From Gemmatimonas sp. UBA7669 (GTDB lineage Bacteria; Gemmatimonadota; Gemmatimonadetes; Gemmatimonadales; Gemmatimonadaceae): a stretch of 64,000 bases of DNA. Under the pieces are notes generated by a model. The model was not told where the DNA came from, searched no databases, and saw only the letters and a program-made list of their open reading frames with translations. Made by a program: the position numbers and the translations under genes. The stretch covers positions 124,001-188,000 of the forward strand of contig NZ_DLHL01000051.1 of NCBI RefSeq assembly GCF_002483225.1. The letters run 5' to 3'. This document shows, in pieces, positions 51,660 through 60,502 of the stretch (positions within the stretch are counted from its first letter, which is position 1; each line of letters opens with the position of its first letter).

Positions 51660-52343
51660 TCAGGCTGGCCCGGAGGGCGACAGGGGCAGCGTGATGCCCA
51701 CGCGCGTTTCGCCATCCGCACGCTCAACCGCCAGCGCGCCGCCAAGGGCAAGAGCAAAAGCGTTGGTGAGGGCGAGCCCCAGGCCCGCACCGCGCACGCC
51801 ATTCTTCGACGTCACGAAGGGTTCACCGACTACCGGCAGCGACGACGGGAAGCCTGGGCCCGGGTCGCACACCACGATGGACACCGCGTCGCCCGCGCGC
51901 GCGAGACGCACCGCAACCGTCGACCCTGCCGGCGCGGCGTCGTTGGCGTTGCGCAGCAGTTCGATCAGGACCTCACGGAACCAGACCGGGTCCGCATGAA
52001 CGTCAGCGCCGGTCTGGCCGTTGACCTGCACCGGCCGTGTTGGCAGCTCACGCGCGAAGGCCTCCACGGCCTCGGTCACCGAGTGATCCACCGGGACCGC
52101 CACGCGCTTCATGCTGCCGGCCCGCGCGAAACGCGTGACCCGCTGCAGATATTGCACCATGCTCTCGGCAGCCCGCTGAATCTCCGCGACGTCGGCATGC
52201 GTGGGCGAGTCCGCCGGCAGCTCGGAGAGCAGCAGCTCGCTGTAGGTGCGCACGACCGTGGAGAAGTTGTTCAGGTCGTGCGAGATCCGGCGTGCAAACC
52301 GGATGAGGGTCTCGTCGGCAACCGCTGGTGTCGTGTCTGGCAT
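51660..52343 (-). CDS. Cytoplasmic sensor-less histidine kinase
   Basis: 227 residues with only dimerisation and ATPase domains. The H-box is ISHDLNNFSTVVRTYSELLL (His22), of the type seen in NtrB-like and hybrid kinases. The catalytic domain has ELLRNANDAAPAGS (N-box), DPGPGFP (G1) and GAGLGLALTNAFALALGG (G2). There is no transmembrane or PAS segment in the reading frame. It could be the partner of the sigma-54 regulator at 18073, because no other kinase is near, but they are 32 kb apart. Confidence 0.85.
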   Translation of the reverse strand: MPDTTPAVADETLIRFARRISHDLNNFSTVVRTYSELLLSELPADSPTHADVAEIQRAAESMVQYLQRVTRFARAGSMKRVAVPVDHSVTEAVEAFARELPTRPVQVNGQTGADVHADPVWFREVLIELLRNANDAAPAGSTVAVRLARAGDAVSIVVCDPGPGFPSSLPVVGEPFVTSKNGVRGAGLGLALTNAFALALGGALAVERADGETRVGITLPLSPSGPA

Positions 52344-52466
52344 GGGAGGGGTAGAATATGGACACGCTAGCTGCAGCCGGCCGCCTGCACCATAGGGCGA
52401 ACGCCCGAGTCCGCTTTCCCTGCCCCTCCGTTACACCACCCGCCCTTCATCTTTCCGGAGTCCCCG

Positions 52467-53066
52467 ATGCGTTCCCGACTTTCCAGGATCGGACTTGTAG
52501 TCCTACCTGCACTCCTCGCCATGCCGCAGGCCGTGCAGGCACAGGCAGTCATGACGGTGGACCAGCAACTCGCCTCGGCAGTGCTGCCCCTGCCGGCGGA
52601 AATGCGCGAAGGGGCCGGCGTCATGGGGTACAAGGCGGCCGGCAAGCTCGAACTGCTGCGGCCCGTCAAAAACGGCATGCTCTGCCTGGCCGATGATCCG
52701 GCCGATGACCGCTTTCACGTGGCCTGCTATGCCGACACCATCGATCCCTTCATGGAGCGCGGACGCGAATTGCGTCGCCAGGGCGTGACCGGCGCCAAGG
52801 TGGACACGATGCGCTTCGCCGACATCCGCAGCGGCAAGCTCAAGATGCCCGAGAAACCAGCCGCGCTCTATCAGATCACGGCGCCCAAGAACGCCTACAA
52901 CGTCGCGACCAGAACCATCACCGGCGGCACATCGAGCATGGTGGTGTACGTGCCGTTTGCGACCGGTGAATCGACCGGACTCAGCACCAGGCCGTCGAAC
53001 ACCTCGCCATGGCTCATGCTGCCCGGCACGCCCAAGGCGCACATCATGTTCACGGCCACGATGTGA
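52467..53066 (+). CDS. Unknown secreted protein
   Basis: 199 residues with a Sec-type signal peptide: basic start (MRSRLSRIG), hydrophobic core (LVVLPALLAMPQ) and a probable cut after VQA (about 26). The mature part has MLCLADDPADDRFHVACYAD with two cysteines about 15 apart, and RGRELRRQGV. No enzyme motif is recognised. The ribosome binding site CCGGAG precedes the ATG. The stop overlaps the DNA glycosylase start by one base. Confidence 0.75.
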   Translation: MRSRLSRIGLVVLPALLAMPQAVQAQAVMTVDQQLASAVLPLPAEMREGAGVMGYKAAGKLELLRPVKNGMLCLADDPADDRFHVACYADTIDPFMERGRELRRQGVTGAKVDTMRFADIRSGKLKMPEKPAALYQITAPKNAYNVATRTITGGTSSMVVYVPFATGESTGLSTRPSNTSPWLMLPGTPKAHIMFTATM

Positions 53067-53728
53067 TGGCCAGGCCGGCGCGCGTACGACTCACGCGCCG
53101 ATTGCTCGATCAGGCGCAAGACGAACTGGCGGCGGCCGATGTCCGCATGGCCGCCGTCATCGAGCAGGTTGGACCCTGCACGATGTTGCCGCGACGTGAA
53201 GGCACGCACTTCGGGCATCTCGTGCGCAACATCGTGTATCAGCAGCTCTCGGGCGGCGCCGCGGCCACCATTCACGGCCGCTTCGCCGAGCGACTGGGCG
53301 GCGATCCGCATGCGCCGCATCCCGAACAGGTGTTGGCGCTCGACGAGGCCAGCATGCGTGCCTGCGGCTTGAGCAGCGCCAAGGCGCGCGCCATTCGGGA
53401 CCTGGCGCAGCATGTGGTGGAGGGCCGACTGCCCATCGAATCGCTGGACACGCTCGACGATCAGGCGGTCATCGACGCACTGGTGCCGGTGCGTGGCATC
53501 GGGCCGTGGACGGCGCAGATGTTTCTCATGTTCCGTCTCGGCAGGCCCGACGTGCTGCCCGTGCTCGATCTCGGTGTGCGCAAGGGCGCGCAGCGCATTT
53601 ATCGCACGCGCGCGCTGCCCGACGCCGCACGACTCGAGAAGATCGCGCGGAACTGGCGCCCGTGGGCCAGCGTTGCCAGTTGGTATTGCTGGCGTGTGCT
53701 GGATATCGACGACGCGGGTGGCTGGTAG
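53066..53728 (+). CDS. AlkA-like DNA-3-methyladenine glycosylase
   Basis: Base-excision repair enzyme of the HhH-GPD superfamily that removes alkylated purines. It has 220 residues from ATG 53066 (TGATG overlap with the previous gene). The helix-hairpin-helix is VPVRGIGPWTAQMFLMF. The catalytic Asp is in DVLPVLDLGVRKGAQR. The N-terminal region has FGHLVRNIVYQQLSGGAA. It lacks the iron-sulfur cluster cysteines of MutY/Nth, which supports the AlkA group. Confidence 0.9.
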   Translation: MARPARVRLTRRLLDQAQDELAAADVRMAAVIEQVGPCTMLPRREGTHFGHLVRNIVYQQLSGGAAATIHGRFAERLGGDPHAPHPEQVLALDEASMRACGLSSAKARAIRDLAQHVVEGRLPIESLDTLDDQAVIDALVPVRGIGPWTAQMFLMFRLGRPDVLPVLDLGVRKGAQRIYRTRALPDAARLEKIARNWRPWASVASWYCWRVLDIDDAGGW

Positions 53729-53826
53729 CATCGCGATCGCGGCGGAAGCGCCATGCAGTTGCCGCGCGACCGCCGCGCGACGGCATCACGCGCATTCCTG
53801 TGGTCATCGCCTTGCCAGGACCCATC

Positions 53827-55203
53827 ATGCACGAGTTCTCCCAGCGCTCCACCTATCCCGTCCCGGTCGACGAGCTCTTCGCCTGGCATGAGCGACCCGG
53901 CGCATTTCTGCGTCTGTCTCCGCCCTGGGACGCGCCCGAAGTCGTGAAGCAGGAGGGTGGCATTCGCGATGGCGCGCAGGTGGTGGTGCGCGTGCAGGCC
54001 GGGCCGGTGCCCACCACCTGGCATATCGAACACCGCGACTACATCGCCAACCGGCAGTTCCGCGATGTGCAGCGTGAGGGTCCCTTTGCGCATTGGGTGC
54101 ACACCCATCGCTTCGAGCCGGTGGAGCCAGCCGTCAGCGCGCTCGAGGACCACATCGCCTACGCGCTGCCGCTCGGTGCGTTCGGCGACACGTTCGGCAA
54201 GAACTTTGTGCATGACACGCTCTTGCGCGTGTTCCGCTATCGGCACGCGGTGCTGGCTGGCGACATCGCACGCCACGCAGCGTATGCCAATCGCCCCAGG
54301 CTCACGGTAGCCATCACCGGCGCCAGTGGCTTCATTGGACGACAGCTCGCGGCCTTCCTGTCCACTGGCGGACATCGTGTGCTGCGCATCGGGCGTGGGC
54401 CAGTGGTGCCCGGCGTCACGGACATCTCGTGGAATCCCGACCGTGGGCAGCTTGATGCGGCCGCGCTCGAGGGGGTGGATGCCGTCGTGCATCTGGCCGG
54501 CGCGTCCATTGCCGATCGCTGGACAAGTGCGCACCGTGCAGCCATCAAGACCAGTCGGGTGGAAGGCACGTCACTGCTGGCGCACACGCTGGCCAAACTT
54601 TCGCGCAAGCCTGCGGTGTTGCTGAGCGGATCGGCCATTGGCATTTACGGCGCGCAGCGTGACGAGGAACTCAACGAACGCAGCGCGCTCGGCACCGACT
54701 ACCTCGCGGAGGTCGGCAAGGCCTGGGAAGGCGCCACCGAACCGGCGGCGCGCGCCGGCATTCGTGTGGTGCATCTGCGCACCGGTATCGTCCAGGGCGC
54801 CGCAGGCGGTGCGCTGGCCAAGCAACTGCCGCTGTTCAAGTATGGTGCGGGTGGGCCGCTGGGTGATGGCTCGCAGTGGCTCAGTCCCATCGCGCTCGAC
54901 GATCATATCGGCGCCATGCACTTCTGTCTCTGGCACGACACGGTGCACGGTCCCGTGAATCTCGTGGCGCCCACGCCGGTCACCAACGCGGAATTCACGC
55001 GCACGCTCGCAGATGTGCTGGATCGTCCGGCGTTCCTGCCGGCGCCGGCCTTCGCGCTTCGACTGGCGCTTGGGCGCGAGATGGCGGACAGCACGGTGCT
55101 CGCCAGCCAACGCGTCGTGCCTGCGGTGCTGCAGGCGGCGGGTTTTGCATGGCGACATCCGTCGCTGGCGGACATGCTGCGCTTCGAGCTTGGTGTGGCG
55201 TGA
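53827..55203 (+). CDS. SRPBCC plus TIGR01777-family epimerase
   Basis: 458 residues from ATG 53827. Residues 1-150 are an SRPBCC (START-like) domain, beginning HEFSQRSTYPVPVDELFAWH. Residues about 155-458 are a Rossmann SDR of the TIGR01777 group: VAITGASGFIGRQLAAFLS at the start, AVVHLAGASIADRW, then SAIGIYGAQRDEEL and LRTGIVQGAAGGALAKQLPL. The C-terminal DUF1731-like tail begins near FLPAPAFALRL. The substrate is unknown; members occur beside cell-division inhibitor SulA-like names without proof of function. It is separated by 98 bp from the glycosylase. Confidence 0.88.
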   Translation: MHEFSQRSTYPVPVDELFAWHERPGAFLRLSPPWDAPEVVKQEGGIRDGAQVVVRVQAGPVPTTWHIEHRDYIANRQFRDVQREGPFAHWVHTHRFEPVEPAVSALEDHIAYALPLGAFGDTFGKNFVHDTLLRVFRYRHAVLAGDIARHAAYANRPRLTVAITGASGFIGRQLAAFLSTGGHRVLRIGRGPVVPGVTDISWNPDRGQLDAAALEGVDAVVHLAGASIADRWTSAHRAAIKTSRVEGTSLLAHTLAKLSRKPAVLLSGSAIGIYGAQRDEELNERSALGTDYLAEVGKAWEGATEPAARAGIRVVHLRTGIVQGAAGGALAKQLPLFKYGAGGPLGDGSQWLSPIALDDHIGAMHFCLWHDTVHGPVNLVAPTPVTNAEFTRTLADVLDRPAFLPAPAFALRLALGREMADSTVLASQRVVPAVLQAAGFAWRHPSLADMLRFELGVA

Positions 55204-55594
55204 TGCCGTGGCCCGACACAGGCACTTGTGTTGCGGCCAGATCGTCAACAGCTCACGCAGAGGGGCGGAGGACCGCAGAGTTCGCAGAGAGGCGCGGTCG
55301 GGGTTGAACAACCTTGTCGCGGATGACACGGATGAAGCGGAAACAGCACGGATTAGAGCTTCAATTGTTGTTGATCCGTGTTTTTTCCGCCCCATCCGCG
55401 TCATCCGCGAAACGAACCATGACCAGGACCTTGACCAGGACCAGGACCGCTTCTCTCAGCGCCCTCTGCGGTTCTCTGCCCCTCTGCGTGGGCTGTTAAC
55501 GAGCCTCGAGTACGCACCACAGCCTGTGGTCCCCGAGAAACTCGCCGAAGATTGACACTTCCGCGCGGCTTGTCCCGTAGGGATCATCAAGACC
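55204..55594. other. 391-bp non-coding stretch holding repeat copy 1
   Basis: No gene is visible. Most of it (55236-55500) is the composite palindromic repeat described separately. The last 95 bases lead into the small zinc-ribbon gene and probably hold its promoter, though no boxes are clear. Confidence 0.6.
55236..55500. repeat. Composite palindromic repeat, copy 1
   Basis: Outer inverted arms at 55244-55263 and 55481-55500 match at 18 of 20 bases (GTCAACAGCTCACGCAGAGG type). Inner arms at 55318-55353 and 55374-55409 match at 31 of 36 around a 20-base loop. Between them lie CAGAG-type and CCAGGA-type short repeats (55420-55450). No coding potential is seen. It is related to the copy at 57331-57575 and may be a MITE-like or REP-like element. 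Confidence 0.75.
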
Positions 55595-55855
55595 ATGACC
55601 GTCATCATCATCGAAAGCGTCCTGTTCATCGCCCTGCTGGCGGTGGGGGGCGCTTTTGTCGCCACGGCCCTTGGTATCACGCCGTGGGGTCGGCGCCTGC
55701 GGCAAACGGCCAATCGCAAGCGGATCGACAAGCAGGCCGAGCTCACCTGTCCCCTTCACGGGTTGCAGCGCGAGGAAGATCTCGTGCGGCTGCCCACAGG
55801 TGAGCCTTTGTGTCCCAAGTGTTACGAGGAGGCAGTCCATGGCCACATCGGTTGA
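55595..55855 (+). CDS. Small membrane protein with zinc-ribbon tail
   Basis: 86 residues. One membrane helix (2-27, VIIIESVLFIALLAVGGAF) is followed by a basic linker and a C-terminal motif CPLHGLQREEDLV...CPKCYEE, with three cysteines and a histidine that could bind zinc. It overlaps the SPFH gene by 17 bases, so the two are probably cotranslated and may act together at the membrane. Confidence 0.65.
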   Translation: MTVIIIESVLFIALLAVGGAFVATALGITPWGRRLRQTANRKRIDKQAELTCPLHGLQREEDLVRLPTGEPLCPKCYEEAVHGHIG

Positions 55856-56819
55856 TGCCACCATCGAGGGGCTGCGCAGTGCCATGCGCAACTCCATGAG
55901 TGGCAGCGGGCGCGGCGGCGGCGTGAGTGGTGGGGGCGGCGGCGGTGGCGTATTCCGGCGCCTGGGGCTCGGTATTGTCGGCCTCGTGGCTCTGCTCCTG
56001 CTGCTGCGGCCCACCGTGGCCTACATCGAACCCGGGCACGTGGGCATCGTCATCAACCGCGCGGGCGGCGGTGTGTCTCCGCAGCCTCTCGGTCCGGGCT
56101 TCCACCTGCGCAATCCGCTGTTCACGCAGATTCAGGAGTATCCCACGTTCATGCAAACGCTCGTGCTCACCCGTGACATCACGTCGGGCAGCGGGCGCAA
56201 CGACGAAATCAACGTGAACTCGGTGGAAGGCCAGCCGCTGTCACTCGACGTGTCGATGTCGTTCGAGCTGGATGGTGCCAAGGTGCCGGCGCTGTATCAG
56301 ACGTTCCGCACGGATGTGCAGACGATCGCGCAGGGCTTCATCAAGCAGGCCATCCGTCAGTCGCTGCAGGAAGTGGTGGGGCAGGAGGAGATCGCGGCCA
56401 TTCTCGGTCCCAAAAAGGCCGAGGTGGTGACGCAGACACAGGTGCAGCTGCAGAAGCGACTCGATCCCTACGGCATCAGCGTGAAGCAGTTCACGCTGAA
56501 CGAATTCCGCGCGCCGCAGGCGGTCATGGACGCGATCTCGCTCAAGAACGTCATGCAGCAGCAGGCGCTCACGGCGCAGAACGAGCTGCAGAAGAACACC
56601 TTCCAGGCGCAGGGCGACAGCATCAAGGCGGCGGGTCGGGCCAAGGCCATTCTCACGGAGGCCGAGGCGCAGGCCAAGGCCAACGAACTGCTCTCGCGCA
56701 GCATCACCGGCAACCTGGTGCAGTACGAAATGGCGAAGCGCTGGAACGGCCAGATGCCGCAGGTCACTGGCGGTGGCTTGCCCATGCTGCAGTTGCCCGG
56801 CAGCAGCAAGACGCCCTAA
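55839..56819 (+). CDS. SPFH/band-7 (prohibitin-like) membrane protein
   Basis: 326 residues from ATG 55839, with ribosome binding site GAGGAGG before it. After a Gly/Ser-rich N-terminus (15-37) comes a single membrane helix (43-58, LGIVGLVALLLLL). The band-7 domain is about 65-260: VAYIEPGHVGIVINRAGGGV, then LRNPLFTQIQEYPTFMQTL and QPLSLDVSMSFELDGAKV. The C-terminal Ala/Glu/Lys-rich helical region (260-300) is the usual oligomerisation coil. Prohibitin-like proteins organise membrane microdomains and proteases; the partner here is unknown. Confidence 0.9.
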   Translation: MATSVDATIEGLRSAMRNSMSGSGRGGGVSGGGGGGGVFRRLGLGIVGLVALLLLLRPTVAYIEPGHVGIVINRAGGGVSPQPLGPGFHLRNPLFTQIQEYPTFMQTLVLTRDITSGSGRNDEINVNSVEGQPLSLDVSMSFELDGAKVPALYQTFRTDVQTIAQGFIKQAIRQSLQEVVGQEEIAAILGPKKAEVVTQTQVQLQKRLDPYGISVKQFTLNEFRAPQAVMDAISLKNVMQQQALTAQNELQKNTFQAQGDSIKAAGRAKAILTEAEAQAKANELLSRSITGNLVQYEMAKRWNGQMPQVTGGGLPMLQLPGSSKTP

Positions 56820-56827
56820 GCTTCGGC

Positions 56828-57319
56828 ATGCCAACTGTATCGTTCGACACGCTGCCGGACTCGGCGCGGCTGTGGGTGTTCGGCGCGGCGTCTCCCGTCA
56901 CGGGGGACGCCGCGTCGCGTGTGTTGCGGACCGTCGATGCGCATCTCGCCGTGTGGCGCGCACACGGTGTGCCGCTGGTCTGCGCGCGCGACTGGCGTGA
57001 TGATCGTTTTCTGGCCATCGCGGTGGATGAGCAGGCCAGTCAGGCGTCCGGATGTTCCATCGACGCGCTGTTCCGGCAATTGCAGACCGTGGAGGCTGAG
57101 CTGTCGGTGTCGCTGGTGCCAAGCGGCCTGGTGTACTGGCGCCGCCCCGATGGGGCAATTGTCGCCACCGATCGGGCGTCATTTCGTTCGGCCATTGCAG
57201 CGGGTGAGGCTGGTCCGGATACCTCCGTGTTCGACACACTCATCACCACGGTGGGCGAGTGGCGTTCACAGTTCGAGCGCCCGGCGCGGGATTCCTGGCA
57301 CAAGCGCTGGCTTGCCTGA
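56828..57319 (+). CDS. Unknown conserved-type protein
   Basis: 163 residues, no signal peptide or membrane helix. It has an alternating alpha/beta pattern with LWVFGAASPVTGDAASRVLR at the start, CARDWRDDRFLAIAVDEQ in the middle and a C-terminal ARDSWHKRWL. I recognise similar sequences only as uncharacterised or loosely called ATPases, without a Walker motif. It begins 8 bp after the SPFH gene and may share its transcript. Confidence 0.65.
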   Translation: MPTVSFDTLPDSARLWVFGAASPVTGDAASRVLRTVDAHLAVWRAHGVPLVCARDWRDDRFLAIAVDEQASQASGCSIDALFRQLQTVEAELSVSLVPSGLVYWRRPDGAIVATDRASFRSAIAAGEAGPDTSVFDTLITTVGEWRSQFERPARDSWHKRWLA

Positions 57320-57330
57320 TCGTTTGGGAG

Positions 57331-57575
57331 AACGGCGGTCGGGGTTCAACAGCCCTGTCGCGGATGACGCGGATTGGACGGAAACGACACGGATCAGCTG
57401 CAACGTGCGCCGTGGCGTGAACGTTGTTCATTGTTTCTTATCCGTGCTGTTTCCGCCAAATCCGTGTCATCCGCGACAAGGTTGTTGAAAAGTCCTTCTG
57501 CCACACCAGCACTCGTCGTGTGGCCGGATCGTCAACAGCTCACGCAGAGAAAAGGAGGCCGCTGAGGGCGCAGAG
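57331..57575. repeat. Composite palindromic repeat, copy 2
   Basis: It fills most of the 289-bp gap to the next gene. The inner inverted arms (57353-57394 and 57440-57481) are close to the inner arms of copy 1; the right arm here is nearly identical to the copy-1 left arm. A second module at 57522-57549 repeats bases 55236-55263 of copy 1 almost exactly. The modules are in a different arrangement, so the element is mosaic. It is not coding. Confidence 0.75.
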
Positions 57576-57608
57576 CACTGCAGTCAGAGCTGTCGCGAAT
57601 GATGCCAC

Positions 57609-58688
57609 TCAGGCCAACCACGCATCCCGGTGCTCGGCCACAAACGCATCATCCACCAGTTCCGGATACTGCGCAGACAACCGCGCAATGGCCTCGGCCT
57701 GCCCTGGTGACAAGCGTTCGTGTGTGTCAAACGTCCAGCAGCCACGCACCAGACCCTGCAAACGCAGCACCTCGAGGATGCCCGGCAGACAGCCGGTGTA
57801 TCCATGCGCCGCGTCGAAGATCACGGCGTTGGCCATGGTCAGCGCGGCGCCGCGCGTGAGCCACGCGCGCGGGACGGATGTGGCGCCAGACGCGCGCCAG
57901 TCCTGCATCTCGCGCAGCATGGATACCGCGCGATGCGTCCACACGGCCCACTGCCCAAGCAGACCGCCTACAAAGTGCCGCGTATACGCGCGTCCCCCGC
58001 TCGTGACTGGCACATCAGTCACCAGGTCGGACACGATCGCGTCGTCGTTGCCCGTGTACAGTGCAATGTCGTCGCGGCCCGCGTCGGCGAGCGCACGCAC
58101 CACATCGAGTGTGGCGTAGCGGTCGAACGGCGCAACCTTGATGGCCACCACCTGCGGAATCTCCGCGAACTCCCTCCAGAACGTGTAGGAAAGTCGGCGT
58201 CCGCCAACCGCAGGCTGCAGGTAGAAACCAAACAGCGGGATGGCCTCGGCCACCCGCCGGCAGTGCGCAAGAATCTGCACGTCCGTGGCGTCACGCCACG
58301 CACCGAGCGAGAGCAGCCCGCAGTGATAGCCGAGTGCGAGCGCCACCTGGGCTTCACGCAGCGCCTGGGCCGTGTCACCAAGGAGTCCGGCCACACGCAC
58401 GAAGGGCCGCGGTGACGAAGCCAGGGCCGCCGTCGCGGTCTCCGCCGCGAGTTCGAGCACCGGCCGATACAGGCCGATCTTGTCGTCGTGGATGGGAAAG
58501 CCGGTGGTGTGCACACCCACCGCTATGCCACCCGCACCCGCAGCCACGTAGTAGCGCGTGAGTGCGCGCTGGTGCGCTTCGTCCATGGTGCGCGAGGGCG
58601 TGAGCGCCAACGGGTGTGCGGGAATGACAAGCCCCGACTGCAGCGCCCCGCGCATGGAGAACGCGGGTGTTGCGTCAGAAACGCCCAT
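57609..58688 (-). CDS. Dihydrodipicolinate synthase-family protein
   Basis: 359 residues, TIM-barrel aldolase family. Typical elements: GLVIPAHPLALTPSRTMDE near the start, the YYVAAGAGGIAVGVHTTGFP strand, then ALGYHCGLLSLG and a later VVAIKVAPFDRYATLDVVRA, in which the Lys is a plausible Schiff-base residue. It is longer than DapA (about 290), with a C-terminal extension, and lies with an NAD-epimerase gene, so it may be a sugar-acid or related lyase rather than a lysine-pathway enzyme. Substrate unknown. Confidence 0.75.
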   Translation of the reverse strand: MGVSDATPAFSMRGALQSGLVIPAHPLALTPSRTMDEAHQRALTRYYVAAGAGGIAVGVHTTGFPIHDDKIGLYRPVLELAAETATAALASSPRPFVRVAGLLGDTAQALREAQVALALGYHCGLLSLGAWRDATDVQILAHCRRVAEAIPLFGFYLQPAVGGRRLSYTFWREFAEIPQVVAIKVAPFDRYATLDVVRALADAGRDDIALYTGNDDAIVSDLVTDVPVTSGGRAYTRHFVGGLLGQWAVWTHRAVSMLREMQDWRASGATSVPRAWLTRGAALTMANAVIFDAAHGYTGCLPGILEVLRLQGLVRGCWTFDTHERLSPGQAEAIARLSAQYPELVDDAFVAEHRDAWLA

Positions 58689-59700
58689 CGCGCACCTCGA
58701 ACTTTGTCGGCTTGTTCAGCAGACGCCCATTGCTGCGCATCCAGTCCACCGCCCAGGCGCACAGGGTTTCCAACGGCAGGGCGGTGTACGGCAGTTCGTC
58801 GCCCAGACGATGCACGTTGGCCACCAAGGCCTCATCGCCTTCGCGTCCGGCAAATCGTGGCGACACACCCGCGTACAGCGCGCAGCGTTCGGCGATCTCA
58901 CGCACGCGCACCATGGGCCCGGTGACATTGAGTGCCGTGGCCGGCGCACTGGCCACAGCCAGCCCGCGCAACGCCAGGCGGTTGGCATCACCCTGCCAGA
59001 TCACGTTCACCCAACCCGTGCTGAGGTCCACCGGCTCGCCGTGCAGCACCTTGCGCGCGATTTCGGTGACCACGCCGTAGCGCAGGTCACAGGCATAGAA
59101 CAACCGATACAGGAGCAGTGGGGAACCCGTTCGCCGCGTCACGCTCTCGAACACCCGTTCGCGGCCTATGGTGCTGGCGGCATACTCGCCATCGGGCACC
59201 AGACCATCACCCTCCTGCGAGCCACCGCGTGACACGGCGCTTCGTCCATACACGTTGCCCGTGGAGAAGCACACGATACGCGCACCGGCATAGCGCTCGG
59301 CGGCATGGACGCTCGCCACCACGTTGTGCGTCCAGGTGCCAACCGGGTCACCGGTGGTGCCGAACTTCTGTCCTGCCATCCACAACACATTCGCGGCGTA
59401 GGGCAGCGCTGCCACCTGCTCTGGGTCGGCAAGATCCGCACGCAGTACCTCGACGCCTGATGCCGCGAGGGCCTCCGCTGCGCCGGTGTCACTGAAGCGC
59501 GAAACGGCCATCACCCGCCGCGCGCTGATGCCCAGCGCACGACGCGCCATGCGCGCGACGGTGGGGCCCATTTTGCCGCCAGCGCCCAGCACGATGACAT
59601 CGCCGTCGAGCGCGGTGAGTGCGTCAATCGTTTCCTGATCGGGACGCGAAAGGCGCTCGTCGAGCGCCTCCTCGGTGGCCGGGACCTGATCGTGCGCCAT
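58675..59700 (-). CDS. NAD-dependent sugar epimerase/dehydratase-like protein
   Basis: 341 residues from ATG 59700; a longer frame adds 36 unlikely residues. The Rossmann fold is GDVIVLGAGGKMGPTVARMA, with FSTGNVYGRSAVSRGGSQEG supplying an SDR-like Ser/Tyr region, although the canonical YxxxK is not clear. Other parts: LYRLFYACDLRYGVVTEIAR and VNVIWQGDANRLALRGLAV. It overlaps the aldolase-family gene by 14 bases, so the two act in one pathway. Confidence 0.75.
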   Translation of the reverse strand: MAHDQVPATEEALDERLSRPDQETIDALTALDGDVIVLGAGGKMGPTVARMARRALGISARRVMAVSRFSDTGAAEALAASGVEVLRADLADPEQVAALPYAANVLWMAGQKFGTTGDPVGTWTHNVVASVHAAERYAGARIVCFSTGNVYGRSAVSRGGSQEGDGLVPDGEYAASTIGRERVFESVTRRTGSPLLLYRLFYACDLRYGVVTEIARKVLHGEPVDLSTGWVNVIWQGDANRLALRGLAVASAPATALNVTGPMVRVREIAERCALYAGVSPRFAGREGDEALVANVHRLGDELPYTALPLETLCAWAVDWMRSNGRLLNKPTKFEVRDGRF

Positions 59701-59716
59701 GCTCACACGATGCGCG

Positions 59717-60496
59717 CTACACGCCGGCCGGTTCGGCGGCTTCCCGCGGTGCCATGTGGATGCCCAACTCCGCCGCCAGCGCACGCCGCCCCGCTTCGAT
59801 GCGCTCACGCGTCTTGGCCTTGAGTGTCGGGATGTCGTTCAGGGTCATGCCGGTGGTGTCGATGGGTTCGAGCACCTGCGCCATGGCGCGCGCGCGCAGA
59901 AACTTGAACGTGCCCTTGGCCATCGCGTTGCGCGTGCCGGCCACTGCAATGGGCAGCACCGGGGCCTGGGCCTCGATGGCCAGACGGAAGGCACCGTCCT
60001 TGAAGGGCAGCATCTCCTGTGTGCGCGAGCGCGTACCCTCGGGGAAGATCATGACACTCACCCGCTTGGCCAGGCGATCACGGCACTGCGCAATGGCGTT
60101 GAGTGTGCTGTCCCGGTCACCGCGCACGAGCTTGATGTCGCCGGCCATCTGCATCATCCAGCCCATGCACGGAATCTTGAACATCGTGTCCTTGCTCAGC
60201 CACTTCATTTCCCAGGGAAAGAAGCTGATGAGGAAGACATCGGCGTAGGACTCGTGGTTGGCCACCACCACGTAGGGGCGACGTGGGTCGGCGAGGCGAC
60301 CACGCACACGAAAGGACCAGAGCCCGTTGATGCGCGTGGCACACACCGCTACCAACCGGAAGGCGCGACCCGCCGCGTACCGCCCCTTGTCGAAGGGTGC
60401 GGTGAACGCGTACACGAGGGCCACGATTGGCGTCCCGACGATGACACACAGCACCGTCTCCGTCCACGCCCACCAGTTGAGCAGCGTGCCAATCAT
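59717..60496 (-). CDS. 1-acyl-glycerol-3-phosphate acyltransferase (PlsC-like)
   Basis: Adds the second acyl chain in phospholipid synthesis. It has 259 residues. An N-terminal membrane helix (about 10-30) precedes the four family motifs: VVVANHESYADVFLISF (HxxxxD), PCMGWMMQMAGDIKLVRGDR, VMIFPEGTRSRTQEMLPFK (EGTRS) and APVLPIAVAGT. The CDGSH gene ends 7 bp upstream. Confidence 0.92.
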   Translation of the reverse strand: MIGTLLNWWAWTETVLCVIVGTPIVALVYAFTAPFDKGRYAAGRAFRLVAVCATRINGLWSFRVRGRLADPRRPYVVVANHESYADVFLISFFPWEMKWLSKDTMFKIPCMGWMMQMAGDIKLVRGDRDSTLNAIAQCRDRLAKRVSVMIFPEGTRSRTQEMLPFKDGAFRLAIEAQAPVLPIAVAGTRNAMAKGTFKFLRARAMAQVLEPIDTTGMTLNDIPTLKAKTRERIEAGRRALAAELGIHMAPREAAEPAGV

Positions 60497-60502
60497 GGTG
60501 CG

